From positions 304,634-368,633 of the forward strand of contig NZ_FCNX02000007.1 of NCBI RefSeq assembly GCF_001544835.2: DNA of 64,000 nt, read 5' to 3'. Below, one piece after another: positions 10,864 through 21,706 of the stretch; position 1 is the first letter of the stretch, and the number at the start of each line of letters is the position of its first letter. The notes beneath the pieces were generated by a model, which was not told where the DNA came from, did no database searches, and saw nothing but the letters and a program-made list of their open reading frames with translations. This DNA comes from Caballeronia fortuita. GTDB lineage: Bacteria > Pseudomonadota > Gammaproteobacteria > Burkholderiales > Burkholderiaceae. A program made the translations under genes and the position numbers.

Positions 10864-11256
10864 GTGCAAAACTCCTGGTGTTCGAATGGTGCGGATGGTC
10901 CGCGGATTTATCACTTATGCCGCGCGCGTCACGAAACGTTCATGAGAGTCGCGCGATGTTTTGGCGGTGAGGCCAGGCTGTGAATACAGCAGGCTGGAAA
11001 ACACGAATCGCGACGCTTACGGCCCGCATTGTTTTTGGCGTCTCATGCGGTGCCCGCGTTGGCGCGCGGTGTCGGTCGACGCAATTCGCGCTCACTTGCT
11101 CGCCTTCTTCACGGTGCTGCTCGCTGGCGCCCGATGCGCCCGGCGCCTCTCTCCTCGCAAAGAGAACCGCCTCGCGCATCGCCCCGGGCCCGCCAAACTT
11201 CGTCTACGCCGGAAAGCGGGCGGCGCCGGCTCATCGGAGCGGGCGCCGCCTCAACA
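10864..11256 (-). other. Long 5' leader of nrdA
   Basis: About 390 bases between the NrdR-like boxes and the nrdA start. A strong hairpin is present at 11220-11249: GCGGCGCC and GCTC pair with GAGC and GGCGCCGC around an ATCG loop, with one G-G mismatch. It would sit near the 5' end of the RNA. A 79-codon minus-strand frame (10940-11179) runs through the leader but shows no family features. No gene is called. Confidence 0.45.
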
Positions 11257-11303
11257 ACACAAGATATAGTGCGAAGTACGTCTTTCGGCACCAAGTATAG
11301 TGG
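11257..11303 (-). promoter_or_regulatory. Paired NrdR-like boxes upstream of nrdA
   Basis: The box at 11257-11272 (ACACAAGATATAGTGC) matches the NrdR consensus ACACwATATATwGTGT very closely. A weaker box lies at 11288-11303 (GCACCAAGTATAGTGG). The starts are 31 bp apart, as in known NrdR box pairs. The outer box covers the proposed -10, the usual repression geometry. Confidence 0.75.
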
Positions 11304-11321
11304 ACATCCTCGCAGTCTCAA
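11294..11321 (-). promoter_or_regulatory. Proposed sigma-70 promoter of nrdA
   Basis: On the minus strand, TTGAGA (11316-11321) and TATACT (11294-11299) are separated by 16 bp. The -10 lies inside the outer NrdR-like box. The predicted start near 11287 gives a leader of about 420 nt. Confidence 0.6.
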
Positions 11322-11431
11322 AAAGTTTTATTTGCCTCGCGCCTGACCTGCCGGGGTTGACTTTTGCTGATGCAAAGCACGACAAGGCCTCGCGCGCGGC
11401 GCTGCTGCGGCGCAACGAGAAAGACCTTACG

Positions 11432-11579
11432 CGGCGCTGGCGGGTTTGAATGGACCGCTCGATCGCGACCTCGCGCATGCCGTGCAGACGATCGAACCAG
11501 GGATACGCGTCGTGATCGAGCGCGTCGTCGAAGAAGTCCGCGATGGCGTTCGTCGTGGAATCGACGGGCGGGTTTATCG
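11432..11579 (-). pseudogene. ampD: Probable ampD remnant (anhydro-N-acetylmuramyl-alanine amidase fragment)
   Basis: A minus-strand peptide just downstream of the PP0621 gene reads AIADFFDDALDHDAYPWFD followed by RLHGMREV. This parallels the AmpD segment of the form IADLFtnrLDxdAHPYFxxLxGlRVS. Similarity fades on both sides, no start codon opens the frame, and the zinc-binding regions of AmpD are absent. Codon third positions in the fragment are GC-rich, as in real genes of this window. I infer a decayed ampD between PP0621 and nrdA, a position where beta-proteobacteria often keep it. A working copy elsewhere cannot be excluded. Confidence 0.5.
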
Positions 11580-11906
11580 CGCGTCGCGACCGGTCGGACG
11601 AGTCGCGTAGTGGCGCGCGTGATCGGCGCAGCAGAAGCGCTCGCCCGCGACGACGATCGCTTCGCTGCGCGGCGTATGCACGCCGCATTGCGCACATCGG
11701 ATGAGCGGATCGGCGAGCTGCGGCGCACTCGTGGCCGCGCCGTTGCCGTTGCCGTTGCGGGCGCGGCGCGCATCGTGCGCGCCGCCCGCGGTCGCGCCGC
11801 CGGACTGCGTTTCGCCCTGCTGCGCGCGCTCGTTCGCGCGGCGCAGCTTCTTCAGGAGCCACTGGCTCAGAAAAAAGAGGACGATCAGAAAGAAGAAATT
11901 TCGCAT
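11574..11906 (-). CDS. PP0621 family small membrane protein
   Basis: A 110-residue protein. A hydrophobic N-terminal helix (residues 2-16, RNFFFLIVLFFLSQW) is followed by a basic stretch, a low-complexity Gly/Asn/Ala linker, and a C-terminal Cys-rich module CAQCG...FCCADHARHYA that probably binds zinc. This is the architecture of the PP0621 family, whose function is unknown. The start is the ATG before RNFFF; an upstream ATG in the same frame would add 27 residues of poor composition. It follows the ccsA-like gene by 28 bases and is probably in one operon with it. Confidence 0.8.
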   Translation of the reverse strand: MRNFFFLIVLFFLSQWLLKKLRRANERAQQGETQSGGATAGGAHDARRARNGNGNGAATSAPQLADPLIRCAQCGVHTPRSEAIVVAGERFCCADHARHYATRPTGRDAR

Positions 11907-11934
11907 CGATTCGAATGCCGATAGATTCAGACGC

Positions 11935-12846
11935 TCAGACGACCGCGCGATGCAGGAGCACTTCGAACACGAAGCGGCTGCCGACATACGCGAGCAGCAG
12001 CGCCGCGAACGACGCCAGCACCCAGCGCAACGCAGCGCGGCCGCGCCATCCGGAGATGCGGCGCGCGGTGAGCAACGCGCCGAACATCAACCAGGAGAGG
12101 AACGCGAAGACGGTCTTGTGATCGAACTGCAGCGCGCGATTGAGCAGTTGTTCGTTGAACGCGACGCCCGACACGAGCGTCAGCGTAAGCAGCACGAAGC
12201 CGGCCGCTATCAGGCGGAACAGCAGCTTTTCGAGCGTGAGGAGCGGCGGCAGCGCGTCGAGCCAGCTCGTGAGCCAGTTGCTGCCGGTATGACGCGTCGC
12301 CATGCCGCGCATGCGCTGCAGGCGGCGTTCGAGCATCAGCATGAGCACGGCGTGCAGCGCGGCGATCGCGAAGAGTCCATATGCGATGTTCGCGATCAGG
12401 AAATGCAGCTTGAACATCGGCGCGGCGGAGTACGACAGCACGCGCACGCCGCCGAAGACGAGCGGCAGCAGCGACGCAATGCACGCGAGCGGCAGCACGA
12501 GGAGACGCAGTCCGTCGAGCGGGAAGAAGAAACTCTCGATCCAGTAGATGCCCGCGCCGAGCCAGAACATCGCGGAGAGCGCGAACGCGAAGCCGAAGAT
12601 CATTGCGTTCTGCGGGAAGATCGTCGTGTGCAGCAAAAGGCCGTGCACGAGCAACGCCACTAATAGTAGAGCGCGGCCGACGCCGCTCATTCCGGACGCC
12701 TTCGACCTCACGGCCGGCGCACTCCCGATGCCCGATGGCACGCCGGCCAGCGCCGGCTCGATGACCGTGTGGCGATGCGCGCGCCAGCCCGCCACGGCGA
12801 GGCCGCCGTAGAGAAGCGCAGTGAGGGCATACAGTACAATATCCAT
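11935..12846 (-). CDS. CcsA/HemX-like cytochrome c assembly family membrane protein (YpjD-like)
   Basis: A 303-residue inner-membrane protein with about eight hydrophobic segments and histidines at membrane edges, as in the CcsA/HemX/YpjD family. It lies divergent from ffh with 110 bases between the start codons, the same pairing as ypjD-ffh in enterobacteria. Family members are annotated as cytochrome c assembly or inner-membrane proteins; a specific haem-handling role is not proven by the sequence. The ATG at 12846 opens a hydrophobic N-terminus (MDIVLYALTALLYGGLAVAG). Confidence 0.85.
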   Translation of the reverse strand: MDIVLYALTALLYGGLAVAGWRAHRHTVIEPALAGVPSGIGSAPAVRSKASGMSGVGRALLLVALLVHGLLLHTTIFPQNAMIFGFAFALSAMFWLGAGIYWIESFFFPLDGLRLLVLPLACIASLLPLVFGGVRVLSYSAAPMFKLHFLIANIAYGLFAIAALHAVLMLMLERRLQRMRGMATRHTGSNWLTSWLDALPPLLTLEKLLFRLIAAGFVLLTLTLVSGVAFNEQLLNRALQFDHKTVFAFLSWLMFGALLTARRISGWRGRAALRWVLASFAALLLAYVGSRFVFEVLLHRAVV

Positions 12847-12956
12847 GTTCGAAGTTTACACTAGGCCCTTGAATCGCGACGTTTTCTCCCTTGCGCCAAT
12901 GCGGGGCGACACGCCGTTTCGCGCTGAAAAAGGGCCGCATTCACTACCGTTTCCCC

Positions 12957-14324
12957 ATGCTCGATAACCTGACTCAACGGATGGCGCGCGTCGTCAAGAC
13001 GCTGCGCGGCGAGGCTCGGCTGACCGAAGCCAATACGCAAGAGATGTTGCGGGAAGTGCGCCTCGCGCTGCTCGAAGCGGACGTGGCGCTGCCGGCCGTG
13101 CGCGAGTTCATCGCGAAGGTGAAGGAAAAGGCGCTCGGCGAGGAAGTGTTGTCGAGCCTGTCGCCGGGTCAGGCGCTCGTCGGCGTCGTTCAGAAAGAAC
13201 TGACGGCCGTGATCGGCGGCGATTACGAAGGCAAGGCCGCCGAACTGAACCTCGCCGTCGCGCCGCCCGCCGTCATCCTGATGGCCGGTCTGCAGGGCGC
13301 GGGTAAAACCACCACGACGGGTAAGCTCGCCAAGCTGTTGCGCGAGAAGAGCAAGAAGAAGGTGCTCACAGTTTCCGTCGACGTTTATCGTCCCGCCGCT
13401 ATCCGCCAGTTGCAGACCGTGACCGAACAGGTCGGCGCGGACTTCTTCCCGTCGGAGCCCGATCAGAAGCCTGCCGACATCGCGCGTGCGGCGATCGACT
13501 GGGCGAAGCGTCATTTTCACGACGTCGTGATCGTCGATACGGCCGGCCGTCTCGGCATCGACGAAGCGATGATGAAGGAAATCAGCGAGCTGCATACGCT
13601 GCTCAAGCCCGCTGAAACGCTGTTCGTCGTCGACGCCATGTTGGGTCAGGACGCGGTCAACACCGCGAAGGCGTTCAACGACGCGTTGCCGCTCACCGGC
13701 GTCGTGCTCACGAAGCTCGACGGCGATTCGCGCGGCGGCGCGGCGCTTTCCGTGCGTCACGTCACCGGCAAGCCGATCAAGTTCGTCGGCGTCGCGGAAA
13801 AGCTCGACGGCCTCGAAGTCTTCCATCCGGACCGAATGGCGAACCGGATTCTCGGCATGGGCGACATTCTCGCGCTCGTCGAGGAAGCGCAGCGCGGTGT
13901 CGATACGCAGGCTGCGCAAAAGCTCGCCGACAAGGTCAAGAAAGGCGGCGACTTTGACCTGAACGACTTCAAGGCGCAGCTCTCGCAGATGAAGAAGATG
14001 GGCGGCCTGTCGTCGCTCATGGACAAACTGCCCGCGCAGTTCCAGCAGGCGGCGCAAGGCGCCGACATGAACAACGCCGAAAAGCAGATGCGCCGCATGG
14101 AAGGCATCATCAATTCGATGACCTTGCAGGAACGCGCGAAGCCCGAGCTCATCAAGGCCGCGCGCAAGCGTCGCATCGCGGCGGGCGCGGGTGTGCACGT
14201 TCAGGAAGTGAACCGCATGCTCAATCAGTACGAGCAGATGCGCGGCATGATGAAGAAGCTGAAGGGCGGCAATCTGCAAAAGATGATGCGCGGCATGAAA
14301 GGCATGTTGCCCGGCATGCGCTGA
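12957..14324 (+). CDS. ffh: Signal recognition particle GTPase Ffh
   Basis: A 455-residue SRP protein that binds 4.5S RNA and signal sequences and, with FtsY, delivers nascent membrane proteins to the translocon. The N domain occupies about residues 1-95. The G domain has G1 GLQGAGKT (111-118), DVYRPAAIRQL, DTAGR and TKLDGDSRGG. The C-terminal M domain is rich in methionine (MKKMGGLSSLM, RKRRIAAGAG, QMRGMMKKL). The start is ATG 12957 (MLDNLTQRM), the conserved family N-terminus, although the frame opens 66 bases earlier. Confidence 0.97.
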   Translation: MLDNLTQRMARVVKTLRGEARLTEANTQEMLREVRLALLEADVALPAVREFIAKVKEKALGEEVLSSLSPGQALVGVVQKELTAVIGGDYEGKAAELNLAVAPPAVILMAGLQGAGKTTTTGKLAKLLREKSKKKVLTVSVDVYRPAAIRQLQTVTEQVGADFFPSEPDQKPADIARAAIDWAKRHFHDVVIVDTAGRLGIDEAMMKEISELHTLLKPAETLFVVDAMLGQDAVNTAKAFNDALPLTGVVLTKLDGDSRGGAALSVRHVTGKPIKFVGVAEKLDGLEVFHPDRMANRILGMGDILALVEEAQRGVDTQAAQKLADKVKKGGDFDLNDFKAQLSQMKKMGGLSSLMDKLPAQFQQAAQGADMNNAEKQMRRMEGIINSMTLQERAKPELIKAARKRRIAAGAGVHVQEVNRMLNQYEQMRGMMKKLKGGNLQKMMRGMKGMLPGMR

Positions 14325-14449
14325 GACGCGCGCCTGTCGAACCCGCGTTCTCCTCGGGCGTCCGAGTCGAACGAAGCGCGGGTTTATCATATGGCGCACG
14401 CCGCCGTTTTTTTCCACACTAAGAAGTCAGCCTCTCCCCCGCTTTCCCT

Positions 14450-15001
14450 ATGAATCGCGAAGAAGCTCTCCATATTTTCAGCCACTCCGAAGAGATCGTG
14501 ACGGCTGACGAAGTCAACGCATCGATCGGCAAGATGGCCACGGCCATCAAGGCGGCGACGAAAGACGACTTCCCGCTCGTGCTTTCGGTCATGGGAGGCG
14601 CGGCCGTTTTCACCGGCATGCTGCTACCGCATCTCGACTTCCCGCTCGAGTTCGATTACATCCACCTGACGCGCTATCGCAATGCCATCAAGGGCGGCAG
14701 CGAAATGCAGTGGCGCGTGGCGCCGGCGGAGTCGGTGAAGGATCGCGTCGTGCTCGTGCTCGACGATATCCTCGACGAAGGCGAAACGATGGCCGCAATC
14801 CGTGACCGCATCATGGCGATGGGCGCGAAGACGTTCCTGTCGGCGGTGCTGTGCGAGAAGATCATCCCGAAGGCGAAGCCGCTGCGTCCTGATTTCTGCG
14901 GCTTCGAAGTGCCGAATCGCTATGTCTTCGGGTGCGGAATGGATGCGAAGGGTTACTGGCGCAATCTGCCGACGATCCGCGCGTTGACTGAAGGTGCGTG
15001 A
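14450..15001 (+). CDS. hpt: Hypoxanthine-guanine phosphoribosyltransferase
   Basis: A 183-residue purine salvage enzyme converting hypoxanthine or guanine and PRPP to IMP or GMP. The PRPP-binding signature VVLVLDDILDEGETM is at about residues 100-114. The flexible-loop region (FDYIHLTRYRN) and the base-binding C-terminal segment (RPDFCGFEVPNRYVFGCGMD) fit the HGPRT family. It follows ffh by 125 bases, with a weak hairpin between, and ends at a clear bidirectional terminator. Confidence 0.92.
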   Translation: MNREEALHIFSHSEEIVTADEVNASIGKMATAIKAATKDDFPLVLSVMGGAAVFTGMLLPHLDFPLEFDYIHLTRYRNAIKGGSEMQWRVAPAESVKDRVVLVLDDILDEGETMAAIRDRIMAMGAKTFLSAVLCEKIIPKAKPLRPDFCGFEVPNRYVFGCGMDAKGYWRNLPTIRALTEGA

Positions 15002-15020
15002 GCGCGTCCTCGTGCGAAAT

Positions 15021-15047
15021 AAAAAGCGGCCCGCGGGCCGCTTTTTT
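15021..15047. terminator. Bidirectional terminator between hpt and marC
   Basis: AAAAAGCGGCCC pairs with GGGCCGCTTTTTT. A and T tracts on both sides serve the two convergent genes. Confidence 0.9.
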
Positions 15048-15646
15048 CATAGCTGATGCACGAAAGTGCGTATGCCCGTCAGCATCATCTCGACGGAAAT
15101 CGCGACCAGCACCAACCCCATCAAGCGCTCGAAAGCCGTCACCACGCGCTCGCCGAGCCACTGCTGAATCTTCTCCGCGAGAATCAGCACGATCGCGCAG
15201 ACGATCATCGTCACCGTGAGCGCGCCGATCCATTCGAACATCTTGCCGGGCGCTTGCGAGGTCAGCAGCATTACCGTGGCGAGCGCGGACGGCCCGGCCA
15301 GCGCAGGAATCGCGAGCGGCACGATCAGCGGCTCGCCGCCGCGCGAGTCGCCGCCCATCGCGCCATCCGGATGCGGAAAGATCATGCGCAGCGCAATCAG
15401 AAACAGCACGATGCCGCCCGCGATGCGCAACGAGACATCCGTGAGATTCATCGCGCGCAGGAAGCGATCGCCCGCCAGCATGAACACCAGCAGAATGACG
15501 AAGGCGATCGCCACTTCGCGCAGCACGACCACGCGACGCCGCTCTTTCGCGACGCTGCGCAGCGCGTTGATGAAGATCGGAATGTTGCCGAGCGGATCGG
15601 TGATCAGCAGCAGCAGGATCGTCGCGGACAGAAAGTTGTACTGCAT
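15047..15646 (-). CDS. MarC family integral membrane protein
   Basis: A 199-residue protein with about six hydrophobic segments. The N-terminus LLLLITDPLGNIPIFINAL is the MarC/UPF0056 signature, and a second motif (AIPALAGPSALATVM) follows in the middle. Members sit in the inner membrane; an earlier link to multiple antibiotic resistance was not borne out and the function is unknown. Its ATG overlaps the proS stop as TAATG, indicating translational coupling. Confidence 0.88.
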   Translation of the reverse strand: MQYNFLSATILLLLITDPLGNIPIFINALRSVAKERRRVVVLREVAIAFVILLVFMLAGDRFLRAMNLTDVSLRIAGGIVLFLIALRMIFPHPDGAMGGDSRGGEPLIVPLAIPALAGPSALATVMLLTSQAPGKMFEWIGALTVTMIVCAIVLILAEKIQQWLGERVVTAFERLMGLVLVAISVEMMLTGIRTFVHQL

Positions 15647-17382
15647 TACTTCCCGAGCGCGGCCCGCACTTTTCCGATGACCACATCGGCGGCTTCATCG
15701 ACCGGCAGCAGCGCGGCTTCCGTGTCGCGGCGGCCCTGATACTCCAGCTTGCCTTCCTTCAGCCCGCGATCGCCGATCACGATGCGATGCGGCACGCCGA
15801 TCAGTTCCCAATCCGCGAACATCACGCCCGGACGCTCGCCGCGATCGTCGAGGATCACGTCGATGCCCGCTTGCTGCAACGTGGCGTACAGCTTGTCGGC
15901 CTGCTCGCGCACGGCGTCGCTGCGGTCGTAGCCCATCGGGCAGATCACGACTTCGAACGGCGCAATGGCTTCCGGCCAGATGATGCCGCGCTCATCGAAG
16001 TTCTGTTCGATCGCCGCGCCCAGCACGCGCGTCACGCCGATGCCGTAGCAGCCCATCTGCATCGGCGCGGGCTTGCCGTTTTCGTCGAGGAAGGTCGCGC
16101 CCATCGATTCCGAATACTTCGTGCCGAGTTGAAACACGTGGCCCACTTCGATGCCGCGGCAGATTTCGAGCGTACCCTTGCCGTCCGGCGACGGATCGCC
16201 CGCGACGACATTGCGGATGTCCGCCACTTCCGGCTCGGGCAGGTCGCGGCCCCAGTTCACGCCGGTCGTGTGGTAATCGACCTCGTTCGTGCCGACCACG
16301 AAGTCGCTCATGTTCGCGACCGTGCGATCCGCGATCACGCGCACCGGCTTCTTCGTGCCGATCGGGCCGAGATAGCCCGGCGGCGTGCCGAACCACTCGA
16401 CGATCTCGGCTTCCGTCGCGAAGCGATAACCCTTGAGACCCGGCAGCTTGCTCGTCTTGATGTCGTTGAGCGAGTGATCGCCGCGCAGCATCAGCAGCCA
16501 GATGGTCGGCTCGGCGCCTTCGTTGTCGGTTGCGAGAATGATCGACTTGATCGTCTTCTCGAGCGGAATGTTCAGCAACTGCGCGACCGCCTCGCACTTC
16601 GCGGCGCCGGGCGTCGGCGTCTTCTTCAGTTCTTCGGTCGGCGCGGCGCGTTGCGCGATGAGCGGCAGCGCATCGGCGGCTTCGACATTCGCGGCGAAAT
16701 CCGAACTCGGGCAATACGCGATGTCGTCCTCGCCCGTTTCGGCGATCACGTGGAACTCGTGCGACCCGCTGCCGCCGATCGAACCGTTGTCCGCCGCGAC
16801 CGCGCGGAACTCGAGCCCGATGCGCGTGAAGATGCGCACATAGGCTTCGTACATCTTGCGATACGACTCGGCGAGGCCGTCCAAGTCCTTATCGAACGAA
16901 TACGCGTCCTTCATGATGAACTCGCGGCCGCGCATCACGCCGAAACGCGGACGGATCTCGTCGCGGAACTTCGTTTGAATCTGATAGAAGTTCACCGGCA
17001 ACTGGCGATAGCTCTTGATATCGCGACGCGCGATATCCGTCACGACTTCCTCGTGCGTCGGGCCCATCACGAAATCGCGCTCGTGGCGATCCTTGAAACG
17101 CAGCAGTTCCGGTCCGTATTGCTCCCAGCGGCCGCTCTCCTGCCACAGTTCGGCGGGCTGCACCGCGGGCATCAGCAATTCGAGCGCGCCCGCGCGGTTC
17201 ATCTCTTCGCGCACGATGGCTTCGACCTTGCGCACCGAGCGCAGACCGATCGGCATGTAATCGTAGATGCCGCCCGCGACGCGGCGGATCATGCCGGCGC
17301 GCATCATCAGCTTGTGGCTGACGATCTCGGCGTCGGCGGGAGCTTCTTTCAGGGTGCCGATGAAGAAACGGGATGCTTTCAT
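15646..17382 (-). CDS. proS: Prolyl-tRNA synthetase
   Basis: A 578-residue bacterial-type class II synthetase that charges tRNA-Pro. The class II core begins with [21 protein letters not shown] and contains motif 2 ([23 protein letters not shown]). The middle (about residues 230-400) is the INS editing domain that clears Ala-tRNA-Pro. After motif 3 ([14 protein letters not shown]) comes the anticodon-binding domain. The length matches the family. A cognate tRNA-Pro(CGG) gene lies 6 kb away at 23345. Confidence 0.97.
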   Translation of the reverse strand: MKASRFFIGTLKEAPADAEIVSHKLMMRAGMIRRVAGGIYDYMPIGLRSVRKVEAIVREEMNRAGALELLMPAVQPAELWQESGRWEQYGPELLRFKDRHERDFVMGPTHEEVVTDIARRDIKSYRQLPVNFYQIQTKFRDEIRPRFGVMRGREFIMKDAYSFDKDLDGLAESYRKMYEAYVRIFTRIGLEFRAVAADNGSIGGSGSHEFHVIAETGEDDIAYCPSSDFAANVEAADALPLIAQRAAPTEELKKTPTPGAAKCEAVAQLLNIPLEKTIKSIILATDNEGAEPTIWLLMLRGDHSLNDIKTSKLPGLKGYRFATEAEIVEWFGTPPGYLGPIGTKKPVRVIADRTVANMSDFVVGTNEVDYHTTGVNWGRDLPEPEVADIRNVVAGDPSPDGKGTLEICRGIEVGHVFQLGTKYSESMGATFLDENGKPAPMQMGCYGIGVTRVLGAAIEQNFDERGIIWPEAIAPFEVVICPMGYDRSDAVREQADKLYATLQQAGIDVILDDRGERPGVMFADWELIGVPHRIVIGDRGLKEGKLEYQGRRDTEAALLPVDEAADVVIGKVRAALGK

Positions 17383-17628
17383 TCAAATTATCCAAAAGCG
17401 GCGCGCGCTTCGGCGCCATTGTGGCGCCGGAGCAGGCGGATCGAAGGTGAACGACGGAAACGGTCGTCGGCTTTGCAAGGGAGAAGATTTTGCCGTCTTC
17501 CCGGAATGCTGGCAAAGCGTCTTGCGCGCTGACCGGGAAACGTGCCCCGAATTCGGGTTCGTGCCGGTGCGCGGGGTCCGTTAACTGTTTATAATCAAAG
17601 CAATTTTAAAGGATTTGAAGGTGGCTGT

Positions 17629-18273
17629 ATGCTGGATCGTGAAGGCTTTCGCCCGAACGTCGGCATCATCCTCTTGAACGCGCGCAACGAAGTGTTTTGG
17701 GGCAAGCGGCTGCGTGAACATTCCTGGCAGTTTCCGCAAGGGGGCATCAAATACGGTGAGACCCCTGTGCAAGCGATGTATCGGGAGTTACACGAAGAAA
17801 CCGGCCTGCTACCGGAGCATGTGAAAGTTGTCGGTCGCACGCGCGACTGGCTGCGTTATGAGGTGCCGGACAAGTTCATCAAGCGCGAGGTGCGCGGACA
17901 TTATCGCGGTCAGAAACAAATCTGGTTTCTGCTGCGTATGGTGGGACGCGATTGTGACATCTGCCTGCGTGCGACGGATCATCCGGAATTCGATGCCTGG
18001 CGCTGGAACGAGTATTGGGTGCCGCTTGAAGCGGTCATCGAGTTCAAGCGCGACGTTTATCAAATGGCTCTCACCGAGCTGTCCCGCTTCCTGCGGCGTA
18101 CCAACTCCCGCGGTGAACGCGGCGAGCGCGCCGCGCATCATGGACCGCGCTATCCGCGCGTGCTTCAGACGATGACCATCGAAGCGCCTGCCATTACTGC
18201 TTCCGGCGCGGCAGTTCAGGCAGAATGCACGGTCAGCGAAGAAGTGCACGTAATCGTGCAGCGCTCGTCGTAA
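17629..18273 (+). CDS. rppH: RNA pyrophosphohydrolase RppH (Nudix)
   Basis: A 214-residue Nudix hydrolase that removes pyrophosphate from 5'-triphosphate RNA and so starts RNase E-dependent decay. The Nudix box (Gx5Ex7REUxEExGU) is at residues 38-60, beginning GGIKYGE and ending RELHEETGL. The N-terminus [17 protein letters not shown] is highly conserved and sets the start at ATG 17629. The C-terminal tail beyond residue 155 is a variable extension. It is divergent from proS, with 246 bases between. Confidence 0.95.
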   Translation: MLDREGFRPNVGIILLNARNEVFWGKRLREHSWQFPQGGIKYGETPVQAMYRELHEETGLLPEHVKVVGRTRDWLRYEVPDKFIKREVRGHYRGQKQIWFLLRMVGRDCDICLRATDHPEFDAWRWNEYWVPLEAVIEFKRDVYQMALTELSRFLRRTNSRGERGERAAHHGPRYPRVLQTMTIEAPAITASGAAVQAECTVSEEVHVIVQRSS

Positions 18274-18391
18274 GACCGGGCGCCTCGCCGCTTCGCACGG
18301 ATTGACTCTCAAACTTCGACAGATGGCACGGCGACACGCTCGCCGTGCCATCTCGCTTTGTTCCGCCGGGCGGGCCGTCGAGCCCGCGCGC

Positions 18392-18982
18392 ATGTTCTCC
18401 GGGAAGATTCAATTGAAAGTGAATGCCTCACTCGCGGTAATCGCGGCATCCGCGGCAGCGCTCGCCGTGCTCGCCGGCTGTTCCAGCAACAAGGCGCCGT
18501 CCACGCAGGACGACGGCGTGTTCACCTATCTGCTCGACCGCAAAACCACGTGGGCCGAAGAGAAGATCGACACGATGCCGCCGCTGCCGCAAGCGTCCAA
18601 CCTCGTCGATTTCAACGTATCGCAGAACACGCCGCTCTCGTTTTCCGTCGACAAGACGACGCTTACGGTCGGCCAGGACGGCGTCATCCGATACGTGGTC
18701 GTCGTGACCAGCCCGGCGGGCGCGCGCAACGTCAACTACGAAGGCATTCGTTGCGATACTTATGAATGGCGCCGTTACGCAAGCATCAACGACGATCAGA
18801 ACGGCTGGGATCAGGGCTCCGCGTTCGAGTTCAAGCGCATCGAGAACGGCGAGTTGAACGCGTATCAGGCGGCGCTCTATCAGGACTACTTCTGCGCGAG
18901 CAAGTTGCCCGTCGGCAACGCGAAGCAGATCGTCAACAACATGGAATACAAGCGCACGCAGCGCTCCATCAATCTGCGCTGA
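18392..18982 (+). CDS. CNP1-like family lipoprotein
   Basis: A 196-residue exported lipoprotein. The signal peptide ends at a good lipobox (VLAGC, cysteine near residue 29). The mature part holds the conserved block NVNYEGIRCDTYEWRRYA, with two cysteines in the domain, as in the CNP1-like family. Function is unknown. The start is ATG 18392, which gives a short basic N-region (MFSGKIQLK) before the hydrophobic core. It follows rppH by 118 bases. Confidence 0.8.
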   Translation: MFSGKIQLKVNASLAVIAASAAALAVLAGCSSNKAPSTQDDGVFTYLLDRKTTWAEEKIDTMPPLPQASNLVDFNVSQNTPLSFSVDKTTLTVGQDGVIRYVVVVTSPAGARNVNYEGIRCDTYEWRRYASINDDQNGWDQGSAFEFKRIENGELNAYQAALYQDYFCASKLPVGNAKQIVNNMEYKRTQRSINLR

Positions 18983-19004
18983 CTGCTTCCGCGCGCCGAT
19001 GTGA

Positions 19005-19036
19005 AAACGCCCTTCGAGCGAAGGGCGTTTGTGTTT
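19005..19036. terminator. Bidirectional terminator between the CNP1-like gene and proB
   Basis: AAACGCCCTT at 19005-19014 pairs with AAGGGCGTTT at 19021-19030 around CGAGCG. Confidence 0.85.
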
Positions 19037-20154
19037 CAGACGAGCACGAGATTGTCGCGATGGATCAGCTCCGGCTCCAGCATGTAGCCGAGCACCGATT
19101 CGATCTCGCCGCTCGGCCGCCGATGAATCAGCCGCGCCTCGGAACTGCTGTAGTTCGTGATGCCGCGCGCGACTTCCTGTCCCCGATCGTTCACGCATGC
19201 GATCACTTCGCCGCGATCGAACGCGCCCTTTACGTCGATGACGCCGATCGGCAGCAAGCTCTTGCCATCGGCGGTGAGCTTGTTGACGGCGCCATCGTCG
19301 ATCACGACGTGCCCGCGCACCTGAAGATGATCCGCCATCCACTGCTTGCGCGCCGCCATGCGCGCGGTGCGCGCGATGAGTTGTGTGCCGATCATCTCAC
19401 CCGATGCGAGGCGTGTGAGCACGTCGGCTTCACGGCCGCTCGCGATCACCGTGTTCGCGCCGCTGTGCGCCGCACGCTTGGCCGCGAGAATCTTGGTCAG
19501 CATGCCGCCGCGTCCGAGGCTCGAACCCGCGCCGCCCGCCATCTGCTCTAGTTCGGGCGTGCCGGCATCGGCCTGTTCGACGAGCGTCGCGTTCGGGTCC
19601 TTGCGCGGATCGGCGGTGAAGAGGCCGCGCTGATCGGTGAGGATGACGAGCGCATCGCCTTCGATCAGATTCGCGACGAGCGCGCCGAGCGTGTCGTTGT
19701 CGCCGAACTTGATTTCGTCGGTGATGACCGTGTCGTTCTCGTTGATGATCGGCACTGCGCCCAGACGCAGCAGCGTCAGAAGCGTTGAGCGAGCGTTCAG
19801 ATAGCGCTCGCGATCGGCGAGGTCGGCGTGCGTGAGCAAAATCTGCGCGGTACGGATGCCGTGGGCGCCGAAGCTGCTTTCGTAGACTTGCGCAAGACCC
19901 ATCTGGCCGACAGCGGCCGCCGCCTGCAATTCGTCGATTTCGCGCGGGCGCTTCGTCCAGCCGAGCCGGTGAATGCCTTCCGCAATCGCGCCCGAACTCA
20001 CGAGCACGACTTCCTTGCCCTCTTCGCGCAGCGCCGCGATTTGCGACGCCCAGCGCGAGATTGCCGCATGATCGAGCCCGCGACCGTCATTGGTGACGAG
20101 GCTCGACCCCACTTTCACTACGATTCGCTTCGCAGCGGCGATGACCGAACGCAT
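19036..20154 (-). CDS. proB: Glutamate 5-kinase
   Basis: A 372-residue enzyme catalysing the first step of proline synthesis (ATP + glutamate to glutamyl-5-phosphate). The amino-acid kinase domain begins [15 protein letters not shown], with [12 protein letters not shown] and [17 protein letters not shown] further on. The last 100 or so residues form a PUA domain, as in the long bacterial form. The start is ATG 20154 (MRSVIAAAK); the upstream extension in frame is low-complexity Arg-rich. It lies 26 bases after obgE on the same strand. proA is not adjacent. Confidence 0.95.
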   Translation of the reverse strand: MRSVIAAAKRIVVKVGSSLVTNDGRGLDHAAISRWASQIAALREEGKEVVLVSSGAIAEGIHRLGWTKRPREIDELQAAAAVGQMGLAQVYESSFGAHGIRTAQILLTHADLADRERYLNARSTLLTLLRLGAVPIINENDTVITDEIKFGDNDTLGALVANLIEGDALVILTDQRGLFTADPRKDPNATLVEQADAGTPELEQMAGGAGSSLGRGGMLTKILAAKRAAHSGANTVIASGREADVLTRLASGEMIGTQLIARTARMAARKQWMADHLQVRGHVVIDDGAVNKLTADGKSLLPIGVIDVKGAFDRGEVIACVNDRGQEVARGITNYSSSEARLIHRRPSGEIESVLGYMLEPELIHRDNLVLV

Positions 20155-20180
20155 CGTGCGCTTTCTCCTCGTGGTTGCTT

Positions 20181-21332
<1,152 letters not shown>

Positions 21333-21363
21333 TCACGGACAACTGCATTTGTATCCGCCAAAG

Positions 21364-21395
21364 AAAAAGCCCCGCGAACTTCGCGGGGCCTTTTT
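21364..21395 (-). terminator. Terminator or attenuator between rpmA and obgE
   Basis: GCCCCGCGA at 21369-21377 pairs with TCGCGGGGC at 21381-21389, flanked by A and T runs on both sides. It would end most ribosomal-protein transcripts and lower obgE readthrough. Confidence 0.8.
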
Positions 21396-21420
21396 CGGTC
21401 CTGAAGCCCGTGCGTAAGAT

Positions 21421-21681
21421 TTACGCTGCCGGGACGACGACGACCGTGTGCTTCCGTGCGGCGCCCTTGGTCACGAACTTCACGTGGCCGTCGGTCAGCG
21501 CGAACAGCGTGTGATCCTTGCCGATGCCGACATTCTCACCCGGATGCATGCGCGTGCCGCGCTGGCGAACGATGATGCCGCCCGCGTTGATTGCCTGGCC
21601 GCCGTACACCTTCACGCCGAGGCGTTTGCTCTCGGAGTCGCGGCCGTTGCGGGAAGACCCGCCTGCTTTTTTGTGTGCCAT
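21421..21681 (-). CDS. rpmA: 50S ribosomal protein L27
   Basis: An 86-residue protein of the large ribosomal subunit near the peptidyl-transferase centre. The conserved N-terminus [20 protein letters not shown] and the block [24 protein letters not shown] identify it. It lies 25 bases after rplU on the same strand, the universal bacterial pair. Confidence 0.98.
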   Translation of the reverse strand: MAHKKAGGSSRNGRDSESKRLGVKVYGGQAINAGGIIVRQRGTRMHPGENVGIGKDHTLFALTDGHVKFVTKGAARKHTVVVVPAA

Positions 21682-21706
21682 TTGCTTAGCTCCTTAACCG
21701 ATGCGC

